Assembly (NCBI GenBank): GCA_043739385.1
Contig: JAYUED010000002.1
Location: forward strand, 1-64,000
Direction of reading: 5' to 3'
From: Defluviibacillus sp043739385
Lineage (GTDB): Bacteria > Pseudomonadota > Gammaproteobacteria > Burkholderiales > Burkholderiaceae_C
DNA length: 64,000 bases
Part shown: in pieces, positions 51,646 through 60,884 of the stretch
Position numbering within the stretch: the stretch's first letter is position 1
How the letters are laid out: each line of letters begins with the position of its first letter
Notes under the pieces: model-generated
What the model was told of the DNA's origin: nothing
Seen by the model: the letters and a program-made list of their open reading frames with translations, nothing else
Databases searched by the model: none
Made by a program: the position numbers and the translations under genes

Positions 51646-52665
51646 ATGAATATGCCCTGGAACATGCCTTGGAGCACACTGTTGCCGCTGATCTTTATGG
51701 CAATTATGGGCCTCGCACTTCTGGCCTATGTGATTTTGGACGGCTTTGATTTGGGTCTAGGCTTGCTGTTGCCACTTGCCACGGACGACCAAAAAGACAT
51801 GATGATAGCCAGCATTGGGCCTTTTTGGGATGCGAACGAGACGTGGCTGGTACTGGGCGTTGGCCTGCTGCTGGTAGCCTTCCCCATGGCGCACGGCATC
51901 GTGTTGCAAGCGCTGTATTTGCCTGTGGCAGTGATGCTGATTGGGCTGATCTTAAGGGGGGTATCGTTTGATTTTCGAGTCAAAGCACCTGCCCAATACA
52001 AGCCATTTTGGAACCGTGCTTTCTTTGCGGGCTCACTGCTTGCCAGCGCGGCCCAAGGCTGGATGTTGGGCAGTTACATCACAGGTTTTGACAGCGACCT
52101 CCTGGGCTTGGCCTTCAGTTTCGGCATTGCGCTAACCCTGCCTGCGGCCTACGTGCTGTTGGGTGCGGGATGGTTGATTATGAAAACAGAAGGTCCACTG
52201 CAAGTCTTGGCTGTAGCCAATGCACGCCGTGTGCTGTGGCCCATGGGAATCGCATTGGTTGCAATTTCTGCGGCTACACCACTGGTCAACCCTGATGTGG
52301 TTGCAAAATGGTTTACGTTGCCGGCCATGCTGTGGCTGATGCCGATTCCCCTAACCTGCTTGATCGCCTTTTTTGCGTTGCGCCGGGTTCTGCTGCGGCC
52401 TGATTTGGTGCATGCAGGCTACGGTTGGGTCGTTTTTGCCTCAACAGTCACCATCTTCATCATGGCGTTTTGTGGGCTTTCTTACAGCATCTACCCCGAC
52501 ATCGTGATTGGCCGCATGACGGTGTGGGATGCAGCCATTTCGACCGAGGCGTTGAACGTAATTTTCATAGGAGTTGCAATCACCCTGCCCGTCATCATCT
52601 TGTACACGATCTTCATGTACCGGGTGTTCTGGGGTAAGGCGCGCGAGCTGAACTACGGGGCCTGA
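51646..52665 (+). CDS. cioB: Cytochrome bd-type ubiquinol oxidase subunit II (CioB type)
   Basis: A 339-residue partner of CioA with about eight helices; the conserved LLAYVILDGFDLGLGLLLP region and GPFWDANETWLV near the N-terminus are typical of CydB/CioB. AAAGGA precedes the ATG, and the gene begins 11 bases after cioA. No small cydX-like gene follows in the 57 bases to the convergent gene. Confidence 0.95.
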   Translation: MNMPWNMPWSTLLPLIFMAIMGLALLAYVILDGFDLGLGLLLPLATDDQKDMMIASIGPFWDANETWLVLGVGLLLVAFPMAHGIVLQALYLPVAVMLIGLILRGVSFDFRVKAPAQYKPFWNRAFFAGSLLASAAQGWMLGSYITGFDSDLLGLAFSFGIALTLPAAYVLLGAGWLIMKTEGPLQVLAVANARRVLWPMGIALVAISAATPLVNPDVVAKWFTLPAMLWLMPIPLTCLIAFFALRRVLLRPDLVHAGYGWVVFASTVTIFIMAFCGLSYSIYPDIVIGRMTVWDAAISTEALNVIFIGVAITLPVIILYTIFMYRVFWGKARELNYGA

Positions 52666-52694
52666 CACAAAGACAGACGCCGGATAGAGTCAAA

Positions 52695-52713
52695 GCTGGC
52701 TCATCAAGCCAGC
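52695..52713. terminator. Hairpin between convergent cioB and guaD
   Basis: GCTGGCT and AGCCAGC form a perfect seven-base stem with a five-base loop, midway between two convergent stops. No T-run follows; a bidirectional end is likely from position. Confidence 0.5.
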
Positions 52714-52722
52714 CTACTAGCT

Positions 52723-54003
52723 CTACCCCTGCGCGATGACGGTGCGCTCCACTAGCCGGTCATCGCCCAATACGATCATTGCAAATAACAGCTCATCCAA
52801 ACTGCGGGCTTGGGCAGTCTTGCGGGCTAGCAAAGGCGTGGCAGCAGGATTCAGAACGACGAAGTCAGCCTCACAGCCCACCACCAAATTGCCAATAACG
52901 CCGCCCAAACCCAGCGCGGCTGCAGCACCAGCCGTATGTTGCCACCACAGGTTCTGAGGACTTAAAGACAAGCCCGGCTTGGTCTGCCCTTCTCGTCCCA
53001 CGTAATACGCAGCCAGCATGGTGTGAAAAGGACTGAAGCTGGTTCCACCGCCTACGTCGCTGGCCAAGCCGTAGCGATAGCCCACGCGGTCTGCCGCCTC
53101 GTAGTCGAAGAATCCGCTGCCCAGGAACAAATTGCTGGTGGGGCTGACGGCTGCCGCAGTGCCGCTGTCACGCATCAACGCACGGTCGTTATCGTCAAAA
53201 TGGATGCAGTGGGCGTAGACTGCACGTTCACGCAGCAGACCAAAGTCTGCATAGACACCCAAATAGCTGCGCGACTTGGGAAACAGCTCGCGCACCCAAG
53301 CCACTTCGTCTTTGTTCTCGGCCACATGAGACTGAATCCAAACATCGGGGTATTTGGCAGCCAGCTCACCCGCACCCCGTAGTTGTGCCTCCGTAGAGGT
53401 GGGTGCAAAACGTGGGGTGATGGCGTAGCCCAGTCGGCCAACGCCGTGCCATTGCTGGATCAAGGCTTCGGTGTCGATCAGACTTTGTTCAGTCTCGTCA
53501 CGCACACCATCAGGCGAATTGCGGTCCTGCAACACCTTGCCCGTGATAAGGCGCAGGTTGTGCTTTTGTGCCTCTGTGAACAGCGCTTGCACTGACGTGG
53601 GATGCGAGGTCGCAAAAGTGAGCGACGTGGTAACACCGTTTCGCAACAATTCTGCTATAAAAAACTGAGCTACTTCCTCAGCATATTGAGGATCAACAAA
53701 GCGTTTTTCATGAGGGAATGTGTAATCCTCAAGCCAAGGCAATAGGCCGGCAGCGGGCGCACCAATCACATCAGTTTGTGGGTAATGAATATGCATATCC
53801 ACAAAACCAGGCGCAATGAGGCGACCTGGGAAATACTGTATGTTGACGCCAGGGAACTGGGCACTCAGCAGGCTGTAGGCGCCCACTGCCTTGACAACCT
53901 GACACCCAGTGGCATCCGGCCCGGTTACTAGCAGACCATCGGCTTCATAGACCGCGGTACGGTCGTCAGCAAAACGAAGAATAGCGGCGCGGTAGGCGTT
54001 CAA
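52723..54003 (-). CDS. guaD: Guanine deaminase
   Basis: A 426-residue zinc amidohydrolase converting guanine to xanthine. VDMHIHYPQTDVIG carries the metal HxH and the substrate loop; HVAENKDEVAW and SDVGGGTSFSPFHTM, near 230 and 320, add the remaining metal ligands and pocket. A TTG start is used because it overlaps the chemoreceptor stop as TTGA and has GGGAG just upstream, giving MNAYRAAILRF; another TTG lies four codons earlier. The overlap with a chemoreceptor gene is unusual. The product would feed xanthine catabolism not present here. Confidence 0.93.
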   Translation of the reverse strand: MNAYRAAILRFADDRTAVYEADGLLVTGPDATGCQVVKAVGAYSLLSAQFPGVNIQYFPGRLIAPGFVDMHIHYPQTDVIGAPAAGLLPWLEDYTFPHEKRFVDPQYAEEVAQFFIAELLRNGVTTSLTFATSHPTSVQALFTEAQKHNLRLITGKVLQDRNSPDGVRDETEQSLIDTEALIQQWHGVGRLGYAITPRFAPTSTEAQLRGAGELAAKYPDVWIQSHVAENKDEVAWVRELFPKSRSYLGVYADFGLLRERAVYAHCIHFDDNDRALMRDSGTAAAVSPTSNLFLGSGFFDYEAADRVGYRYGLASDVGGGTSFSPFHTMLAAYYVGREGQTKPGLSLSPQNLWWQHTAGAAAALGLGGVIGNLVVGCEADFVVLNPAATPLLARKTAQARSLDELLFAMIVLGDDRLVERTVIAQG

Positions 54004-55886
54004 AAACTCTCCCAATCAGATTCGTTGGATTTAGCGTTAGCGGTCAGGGCGGGTGAAAGAGATGGCAATGCAGCGATGGGTTTAGTCAAATGCGGCGGAG
54101 CAGCAGCAGGTCTGGCCAGTTTTGCTGCAACGGGCTTAGCGGTCGCAAGCTTGACTGCTAAACCGGTAAGTTGCGGCGGTTTCAGTGGCTTCACACCATG
54201 GCGAGACGAGGCCAGTGCTTTGGGTGCTAAACCACGGGTAACTGAAGTACGCAATGCCAGGGAAGAAGGCGCCATAGGACGAGACACCGGAGGACGTCCT
54301 CCAGAAAGACTGACTCTACTCCCTAGCACTGTGACTAGGGAAGATCCGACATTGAATACCGACACCACTTGGGATAAATACTGCGCTTGGTCGCGCAGTC
54401 CTGTAGCTGCTGCAGCGGACTCTTCAACCAGTGCAGCGTTCTGCTGCGTCATTTGGTCCAGGTTAGCCACTGCCGAATTAACATGGCTGATGCCGTCGCG
54501 CTGTTCGTTAGAAGCTGCGCTGATCTCGGCAATTAAATCGCTTACCCGGCGCACACTGCTAACGATTTCCGCCATCGCCACGCCGGCCTGCATGACCTGC
54601 TGCGTGCCAGATTGCACGGTTTGTTCCGACGCCGTAATCAGCATTTTGATTTCTTTAGCTGCATCTGCGGATCGCTTGGCCAAGCTACGCACTTCAGCAG
54701 CAACCACCGCAAAGCCACGGCCTTGTTCGCCAGCACGTGCTGCTTCAACAGCTGCATTCAGCGCCAGGATATTGGTCTGGAAAGCAATGCCGTCAATAGT
54801 GCCGATGATGTCTGCAATTTTCCGGGAAGCATTGCTGATGTTTTGCATGCTCACCTCCACTTGCCCGACTACCTCACCGCCGTGCGTAGCGGCCTGTGCT
54901 GCAGTAGACGCCAACTGGCTGGCTTGGCGGGCCGTGTCAGCCGACTGGGTAACAGTACTGGTTAGCTCCTCCATGCTGGAGGCCGTTTGCTGTAGATTGG
55001 AGGCGGTTTGCTCCGTTCGGTTCGAAAGGTCTTGGTTGCCATTGGCAATTTCATTCGATGCTGTAGATACCGACTCTGTGCCCGTGCGTACCTCGGCCAC
55101 CAGGGTACGCAACTTAACAGACATGCTGGACAAAGAGCGCAGCAGGTGACCAAATTCATCGCCCCGGGACTCGCGAACTTCTTGCGTTAAATCTCCTGCG
55201 GCAATAGCCTCGGCCACCGCCATGGCCTGCGCCAGCGGGCGGTTGATGGAGCGCACCAGCAAAGATGTCAGCAACATACCAAAACCAAAAGCGACTGTAG
55301 CTACAAAAGCTGCCACCATCATTATTTGATGGCGAACTTCCAGGGCAGCAGCCCGGGTAGCGTCTCTAGCGCGCGCTTGCACAACCAAATATTTGTCAAT
55401 CGTATCCAAATAAACCTTGGCACCTGGTTTGTAAACAGTGTCGGAAAATGCTTGTCGAGCTGCCGTATCACCCGTGGCCCTGAGCTGCTTCACAGCGTCT
55501 ACTAAACTCCGCAAATGGGCCCGTTCAACAGCAATCTGGTCTAGCGCAGCCTTGCCCTCCTGAGTAACTGCCGATGCAGCAATGGCTTCTTGGATTGGCG
55601 TTATTTCAGCGCTGATCGCGAGCCGACGCTCAGTAAAATTTTTACTCAGCTCCTCGTCAGTCGTGACAAGACCAGCCATATCCAACATCAGCGCCGTAAC
55701 TACTAAGCCACGCCACTGGGTAGCAGCCGTTATCTGTTGCTCACGCGTATCGACTAGCCGCTCTGCCGCATCTATCGTGTTCAACACTCGCATTTGCAAA
55801 GCACCTGCCGCCAGCAGTATTACGGCCATCAAGCCAATAATCGACAGCCATAGCTTGTGAGCAACTTTCAGGTTGTTAAAGTTCAT
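54000..55886 (-). CDS. Methyl-accepting chemotaxis protein
   Basis: A 628-residue chemoreceptor: helix 1 (~11-30), a ~150-residue periplasmic four-helix-bundle sensor, helix 2 (~190-212), HAMP, and a signalling hairpin whose tip is the canonical GIAFQTNILALNAAVEAARA. The tail after ~510 is rich in Ala, Pro and Lys and ends in DWESF, close to the NWETF pentapeptide that tethers CheR/CheB in E. coli. Its stop overlaps the guaD start. GGAG nine bases before the ATG; the leader contains a symmetrical AGGAGA/TCTCCT that includes this site. Ligand unknown; a purine is possible from context. Confidence 0.94.
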   Translation of the reverse strand: MNFNNLKVAHKLWLSIIGLMAVILLAAGALQMRVLNTIDAAERLVDTREQQITAATQWRGLVVTALMLDMAGLVTTDEELSKNFTERRLAISAEITPIQEAIAASAVTQEGKAALDQIAVERAHLRSLVDAVKQLRATGDTAARQAFSDTVYKPGAKVYLDTIDKYLVVQARARDATRAAALEVRHQIMMVAAFVATVAFGFGMLLTSLLVRSINRPLAQAMAVAEAIAAGDLTQEVRESRGDEFGHLLRSLSSMSVKLRTLVAEVRTGTESVSTASNEIANGNQDLSNRTEQTASNLQQTASSMEELTSTVTQSADTARQASQLASTAAQAATHGGEVVGQVEVSMQNISNASRKIADIIGTIDGIAFQTNILALNAAVEAARAGEQGRGFAVVAAEVRSLAKRSADAAKEIKMLITASEQTVQSGTQQVMQAGVAMAEIVSSVRRVSDLIAEISAASNEQRDGISHVNSAVANLDQMTQQNAALVEESAAAATGLRDQAQYLSQVVSVFNVGSSLVTVLGSRVSLSGGRPPVSRPMAPSSLALRTSVTRGLAPKALASSRHGVKPLKPPQLTGLAVKLATAKPVAAKLARPAAAPPHLTKPIAALPSLSPALTANAKSNESDWESF

Positions 55887-56072
55887 AAGGAGAGTCTCCT
55901 CGTTGTTTTAGTAAAAGGGGGCATTGGGGGCAAAGGGGAGAGCAATGTAAAAACGGCAATTTATGTTTCCTTAAGCGCCGAATATAGTCATGCAGCACAT
56001 AACCCCGTACCTAACTTGGGTACAACTGCCAACCCAGGATCATGGATAACTCATGGATAGCAAGAGTAAGCA

Positions 56073-56759
56073 CTAGGACACGCTGTTAGAGGTGAGGTCA
56101 GCCGGTAACGTCAAACCAAGCTCTTGCACCAAATACGCGACCGTGCTGCGCAGTTGGGCAACTTCTAGCTCCAGAGCTGACACACGGGCTTGCAACGAGG
56201 AGTCATCGACGCCATCTGTGCCACTCAACCTGGAGAACGCTGCGCTGTCCACCGGCCCGCTCAACAGGTGCGCCCAGCGCTGCTCACGTGCCCCCGGCGC
56301 ACGTGGCAGGCAGGCCACCAAAGGCCCGCCTTTTTCAGCCGAACGCTCTTGCAGCTCGTCCAGAAATCCCTCCACTGATGAAATGTCGGCAAACTTGTAC
56401 CAGCGCTCGGTGTTAATACGCAGCTCACCCGCTGTTTGCGGGCCACGCAAAATCAGCAGTCCCAAGACCACCGCCGATTGCTCGGGCACCCCCACACCAC
56501 GCTGAAAATTGTGCTCGTACCGGGCAACACGACCACCGCTGGACTCGTTTACCAAGTGCAACAGCTTTAGATCGTCTAGTGCCTCTTGGGCTTGCGCATC
56601 AGTAACGTTCATCACTGCATCACGACTCGTTTTTTGGTTGCAGCCACTGACCAGCGCGTTGAGTGTCAGCGGGTAAGTGTCAGGCACTGTGCGGGCCTTT
56701 TCCATCAAGGTGCCGAGCACGCGGGCTTCGATAGCGGTGAGGGTTCTAATTGTGGGCAT
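56073..56759 (-). CDS. YceH/DUF480 family protein
   Basis: A 228-residue protein with two winged-helix-like DUF480 repeats: TAIEARVLGTLMEKARTVPD at the N-terminus, then LTLNALVSGCNQKTSRDAV and QSAVVLGLLILRGPQTAGELR. The C-terminal ~50 residues include a predicted coiled coil (ALELEVAQLRSTVAYL). Function is not established; DNA binding is suggested by the fold. The 186 bases before the neighbouring chemoreceptor start hold that gene's promoter, in which no clear motif was found. Confidence 0.9.
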   Translation of the reverse strand: MPTIRTLTAIEARVLGTLMEKARTVPDTYPLTLNALVSGCNQKTSRDAVMNVTDAQAQEALDDLKLLHLVNESSGGRVARYEHNFQRGVGVPEQSAVVLGLLILRGPQTAGELRINTERWYKFADISSVEGFLDELQERSAEKGGPLVACLPRAPGAREQRWAHLLSGPVDSAAFSRLSGTDGVDDSSLQARVSALELEVAQLRSTVAYLVQELGLTLPADLTSNSVS

Positions 56760-56784
56760 GAAAATCTTGCGTTGGGCGTTGGGT

Positions 56785-57504
56785 TCAGTGAGGCTTAGGC
56801 AGTTGCTCTACAGCGTGCGCAATGGCCTCACCCCAGAGTTTGTAGCCCGCCGGTGTGAAGTGCATGCCGTCCGCGGTGGGCCATTCGCCTGGTTTAGACA
56901 TTTTGAGCGAATTGATGTAGGCGCAGGGCTGCACATTGACAGCCAGGAAATCAGACGTTAATTTCACCCGCTCGTAGGTTTTTCCCGATGCGCCCCCTTC
57001 AGCACCCCAGGGTGGCCCCACCCAAACACAGGCTGTGTTCGTTTTGGCAATAGACCCTGTGAGTTTCCGCACCTCTTGCGACGCCCACTGCTTGGGCAAA
57101 TAGGGTTCAGCATATCCGGCCAGGGTATCACCCATAACTATGACCACCAACTGTGGGTGCTCAGCTTCAATCATCTGCGCAATGGGTTTGGTTTTGGCTG
57201 CGCGGTTGATAGCAATATGCAACGGGCCGCTGCCCACACGCTCCGCGCCCCCACAGTCACCATTTGTTTCAACCAACCATGCGCTGGGAGTAAGGCCACA
57301 CACACCTGTCGAATGCACCAACGCACCGGATTTAGTCAGGCTGTCGTGCAAACTTGAAACCAAGTACCCCGGTGCCGCCATGTGACTGGCACCGATAAGC
57401 AAAATACTGAGGCCTGAAAGCATATATTTTTTCGCGTTGAGCGTGTCCTTGACTTTGTTACCGCATCCCGTAAACACCACCCAGACCGGTACTGCCCAGC
57501 GCAA
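56785..57504 (-). CDS. SGNH/GDSL hydrolase, likely O-acetyltransferase partner
   Basis: A 239-residue predicted lipoprotein: hydrophobic leader ending FTGC, then an SGNH fold with nucleophile motif GASHM (in place of GDS) at about residue 37, the strand VVIVMGDT, and the catalytic DGMHFTPAGY near the C-terminus. SGNH proteins next to MBOAT genes often complete O-acetyl transfer to glycans in the periplasm. The start is uncertain: the TTG used here overlaps the MBOAT end by 47 bases and restores a lipoprotein leader; a GTG 20 codons upstream or an ATG further in are alternatives. Confidence 0.75.
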   Translation of the reverse strand: MRWAVPVWVVFTGCGNKVKDTLNAKKYMLSGLSILLIGASHMAAPGYLVSSLHDSLTKSGALVHSTGVCGLTPSAWLVETNGDCGGAERVGSGPLHIAINRAAKTKPIAQMIEAEHPQLVVIVMGDTLAGYAEPYLPKQWASQEVRKLTGSIAKTNTACVWVGPPWGAEGGASGKTYERVKLTSDFLAVNVQPCAYINSLKMSKPGEWPTADGMHFTPAGYKLWGEAIAHAVEQLPKPH

Positions 57505-58717
57505 AGACAGCCCCCAACAATAACAGCGTAACCCAGCGCTTACGCCAAAATTTATAACCTCCACACGACTGTGGCAACAACACCTCCGCCCCTATGGCCA
57601 AAACTGTAGCCAGCGCGATCGCGGTAGTTCTAGCGTCTATTTTCAAATGCAGCAGCCACACCTCATGAACCCCTTCAAAGTGCAGTACTTGATTGAACTT
57701 GAACAGCAAGGCACGCATATCCAGCTCAGAAAAAATTAACCGCCCCACTATCACTATGAAAGGGAACAACAGTAAATTGATCCAGCGTCCGTAGCGCAAA
57801 CGGGCAAACCGGTACGTCAGCAACCAACCCGTCGCATGAAACACGCCCCAAAGCATAAAATTGAGCGACACACCATGCCACAGCGCAGAACAAACAAACA
57901 CCCCTAACACCGCAGCGCTTAGCCCCAGCCGGGCTTTGATTGGGTTGAAAAATAAGGGTTTGAACACCGCACCTAAACTGGTGTGCCAGCGCTGCCAATA
58001 GCCAATCACATCCCGGGCTGAGAAAGGACTTTTGAAATTCACATCAGTCTTTACGCCCACCAAATTCAAGACACCAAACACCATGAACGAAATACCACTG
58101 AAATTGAAGTAGACATAAGCTTCAAAAATCACTGCAAAAGCCACAATATCCAAAGCATGCGGAGATTCCTTGAGTACCAGCAAGGGGGCTAAACCAGTCG
58201 CGATCACGCTGTAGAAAAATGCACCCAGCACTACCCAAGCGCCGTAGAACTTGATGCGGCGCAAACTTAGACGCCGTGGATTAGGCAAAGTAACAGGTAT
58301 TGCGCAGGGCCCAGAATTCCAACGCAGCGGGTGCAAAATACGGAATCCTAAGTGGGCGGCAGTCAAGGTTCTCGTAAACACGTGTAGCGCCAACGCGGCC
58401 ATCACAAACGAGACACCAATCCATGGCAGCGAGGCCTTCCCCCCAGCGCCCGAGCTATGACCTGCGGCAAAACCTGTAAGCACGCCGATATATCCAGTAA
58501 ACGTCAATATAGGGGTCAGAAAGAACACCCCATAGGCCAGCAATTGCCGCAGCACGGGCCGGGTATAGACCGCGCAGTAGAGCAACCACACACCCCAACC
58601 TACCAATATCGTGTAAACCCCTGCCCACACACTGTTGCTCGGGTGGGTATAGACAATAAGTCCATACGATGCGGCATAGACAACCACAGCTGGCCAATAC
58701 CGTATGCCTACTGTCAT
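57458..58717 (-). CDS. MBOAT-family membrane O-acyltransferase
   Basis: A 419-residue membrane protein with about eleven helices; the invariant catalytic histidine is in CSALWHGVSLNFMLWG (~290), and SFMVFGVLNLVGV with FNPIKARLGLS precede it. MBOAT proteins of this type pass acyl groups across the membrane for O-acylation of exported polysaccharide or peptidoglycan, as in AlgI or PatA. The ATG giving MTVGIRYW is preferred over a start 25 codons upstream. Its 3' end overlaps the SGNH gene, supporting a two-protein system. The acceptor is unknown. Confidence 0.88.
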   Translation of the reverse strand: MTVGIRYWPAVVVYAASYGLIVYTHPSNSVWAGVYTILVGWGVWLLYCAVYTRPVLRQLLAYGVFFLTPILTFTGYIGVLTGFAAGHSSGAGGKASLPWIGVSFVMAALALHVFTRTLTAAHLGFRILHPLRWNSGPCAIPVTLPNPRRLSLRRIKFYGAWVVLGAFFYSVIATGLAPLLVLKESPHALDIVAFAVIFEAYVYFNFSGISFMVFGVLNLVGVKTDVNFKSPFSARDVIGYWQRWHTSLGAVFKPLFFNPIKARLGLSAAVLGVFVCSALWHGVSLNFMLWGVFHATGWLLTYRFARLRYGRWINLLLFPFIVIVGRLIFSELDMRALLFKFNQVLHFEGVHEVWLLHLKIDARTTAIALATVLAIGAEVLLPQSCGGYKFWRKRWVTLLLLGAVFALGSTGLGGVYGMR

Positions 58718-58746
58718 TTTTATACCCAGTGCTTCGCTATGTAAGA

Positions 58747-59805
58747 CTAAAGTGCAAAACGGGCAAATACCACGTCTAGCTGCTCTCGCCACAACTGCTT
58801 AGCAGATGCCTCGACAAAGCTGGCCTCAAAGCTATTGATAGCCAGTTGATAGGCATGCTCTGCAGTCAGCCCTGTGGCGGCAAAAGTCTGGGTGAAATTT
58901 TCGTTGATGTAGCCACCAAAATAAGCTGGGTCGTCCGAATTGATGGTGGCGACCAATCCTGCATCCAGCAGAGCCCCCAGGTTGTGCTGCGCCAAGTCGG
59001 GAAACACACAAAGCTTTAAATTTGACAGCGGACATACTGTCAGCGGTATGCGGTCACGGGCCAAACGTTGCATTAAATCAGGGTCTTTAATGGCCTGCAC
59101 ACCATGGTCAATACGCTCAACTTTGAGCACATCCAGCGCACTCCAGATGTAGGCTGGAGGCCCCTCTTCGCCTGCGTGGGCGACGAGACGCAAGCCCAGT
59201 TCGCGAGCCCTGGCAAAGACGTGAGCGAACTTCTCGGGGGGGTGACCTAACTCGCTCGAATCCAAGCCTACACCGATAAATTTGTCGCGGAACGGCAACG
59301 CCTGCTCTAACGTAGCCAAAGCCTCTTCCTCGCTCAAATGTCGCAAAAAGCACAGGATCAATGAGGCACTGACGCCCAAAGTTGCCTTGGCATCCTCACA
59401 CGCACGGTGCAAACCATTGATGACCGTGGCCATGCTGACACCGCGTGCCGTATGGGTTTGTGGGTCAAAGAACAGCTCAGCGTGAACTACGTTATCTGTA
59501 GCAGCTTTCGCAAGGTAGGCTTGCGCCATATCGTAAAAATCTTGCTCATGCAGCAGCACGCTGGCACCAGCGTAGTAAATGTCCAGAAAGCTTTGCAGAT
59601 TGGTGAACGCATAGGCGCGACGCAAATCTTCCACGCTGGCATAGGGAATTTGCACGCTGTTGCGCTGAGCCAGAGCGAAGATCAATTCGGGCTCTAGCGA
59701 GCCTTCGATGTGGATATGCAGCTCGGCCTTGGGCATGGCACACAGCAGTTCGGGCAGGCGGTCTAGCGGGATATTCGGTACGCTACCGGGTAAGGTGATG
59801 GTCAT
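58747..59805 (-). CDS. Adenine/adenosine deaminase
   Basis: A 352-residue zinc enzyme of the adenosine deaminase family. Metal ligands HIHIEGS (~29), catalytic HAGEEGPPAYIW (~196), HGVQAIKD (~222) and SDDPAYFGG (~282). The GLDSSELGHPPEKF and GEEGPP signatures are those of adenine-deaminating members such as Pseudomonas aeruginosa PA0148, so adenine is the likelier substrate. The ATG with GGAG nine bases upstream is used; the open frame continues 61 codons into the preceding gene. It follows the Rieske gene directly (start two bases before that stop on the map) and is in the same unit. Confidence 0.9.
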   Translation of the reverse strand: MTITLPGSVPNIPLDRLPELLCAMPKAELHIHIEGSLEPELIFALAQRNSVQIPYASVEDLRRAYAFTNLQSFLDIYYAGASVLLHEQDFYDMAQAYLAKAATDNVVHAELFFDPQTHTARGVSMATVINGLHRACEDAKATLGVSASLILCFLRHLSEEEALATLEQALPFRDKFIGVGLDSSELGHPPEKFAHVFARARELGLRLVAHAGEEGPPAYIWSALDVLKVERIDHGVQAIKDPDLMQRLARDRIPLTVCPLSNLKLCVFPDLAQHNLGALLDAGLVATINSDDPAYFGGYINENFTQTFAATGLTAEHAYQLAINSFEASFVEASAKQLWREQLDVVFARFAL

Positions 59806-59806
59806 A

Positions 59807-60811
59807 TCAGCACACTCCAAAAGTAATGCCCCATTCTTGCAGACAGCGGCGGTAGGTGGACGAGGCCTTGTCGGCGGCGGTATGCAGTTCGGCACGCAAG
59901 TCCAACGGTAGGCATTGTGGGGACTGGGATTCGAGAATGGGTTTGTCTTGCAAGAAAATCGTTCGCTGGAAGTCTCGCAGCTTGGCATCAGACGACTCGA
60001 AATCAGCTACCGCCATGCGGAACCAGACACGGCTGTAGGCCGGGTCTATTGGGCAAATAAGCAGCGCAATGGCCTCGCGGTAGCCTGCCAGTGAGACCGC
60101 CGTCGAATCGGGAATTTTGGTCAAGACAGCGGAAAATGGCGCGGTGACTTCGTAGGTGTATTCGACCTGCGCAGGGGCTGTGGAATGCAGGTTGGACTGT
60201 GGTTGCCACGCCTTACAACCCGTCGCCAGCAGTCCAGTAGACGTACGCTCTACGGTGTAATTGTCAATCTCGGTGGTGCTGCGGTCACCCAAGCTACCTT
60301 CATGGATAAAACCGAAGTGGGCCATGTCCAAAAAGTTTTCAACAATGCGCGGAGCACTGGTCGCCACATCGAAAGGGCCGCAGTTAACTCGGCGCAATTG
60401 AGGGTCAATTTCTGCGTCGAAGCGGGGCAATTCAGGTGTCACGTCCTGTGCAGATGTGGCCTGCGCAAAACTCACGAAACGCACCCAAACCAAACCGTAA
60501 GCCTCTTGTGCGCTGTAGCGGGTGGCACAGTGGGCAGCAGGCGGTATAAAGGCGGGCAACGCCGGGACTTTGGCGCAGCGTCCTGAAGCCTCGAAACGCC
60601 AACCGTGGTAGGGGCACTCCAACTGATCGCCCACGACCTGACCTAGAGAAAGTTTAGCCCCTCTGTGCGGGCAGCGGTCAGCCCAGGCGTGAACTTGGCG
60701 AGTCCCGTCACGCCACAGCACCAGGTCATGGCCCAGCAGGCGCACGGCAACAGGGGTATCGGCAACGGAGTCGCTTAGCGCGACGGGATGCCAGATATTT
60801 TCTTCAATCAT
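59807..60811 (-). CDS. Rieske [2Fe-2S] mononuclear iron oxygenase
   Basis: A 334-residue terminal oxygenase. The Rieske domain has CPHRG (~residue 47) and CPYHGW (~66); the catalytic domain has the iron ligands in ENFLDMAHFGFIH (~160) with a later aspartate. Size and arrangement match the vanillate demethylase/phthalate group, which also includes methylxanthine N-demethylases. No reductase gene is adjacent. It sits between a BMP-type nucleoside/purine import gene and a deaminase gene, so a substituted purine is a plausible substrate (inference). 148 bases separate it from the BMP gene, with a terminator between. Confidence 0.88.
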   Translation of the reverse strand: MIEENIWHPVALSDSVADTPVAVRLLGHDLVLWRDGTRQVHAWADRCPHRGAKLSLGQVVGDQLECPYHGWRFEASGRCAKVPALPAFIPPAAHCATRYSAQEAYGLVWVRFVSFAQATSAQDVTPELPRFDAEIDPQLRRVNCGPFDVATSAPRIVENFLDMAHFGFIHEGSLGDRSTTEIDNYTVERTSTGLLATGCKAWQPQSNLHSTAPAQVEYTYEVTAPFSAVLTKIPDSTAVSLAGYREAIALLICPIDPAYSRVWFRMAVADFESSDAKLRDFQRTIFLQDKPILESQSPQCLPLDLRAELHTAADKASSTYRRCLQEWGITFGVC

Positions 60812-60884
60812 GGAGGTATTTTTAGAATTGAGAAATTAGGAAATAAAAAATAAAAAAATAGGAATCAGAGCTGCTCAAATAAAA

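Noticed and set aside
55887..56072. A sigma-28 type promoter before the chemoreceptor gene
   Set aside because: A GCCG preceded by TAAG is present on the minus strand, but the spacing is about three bases short of the consensus and the -10 is poor.
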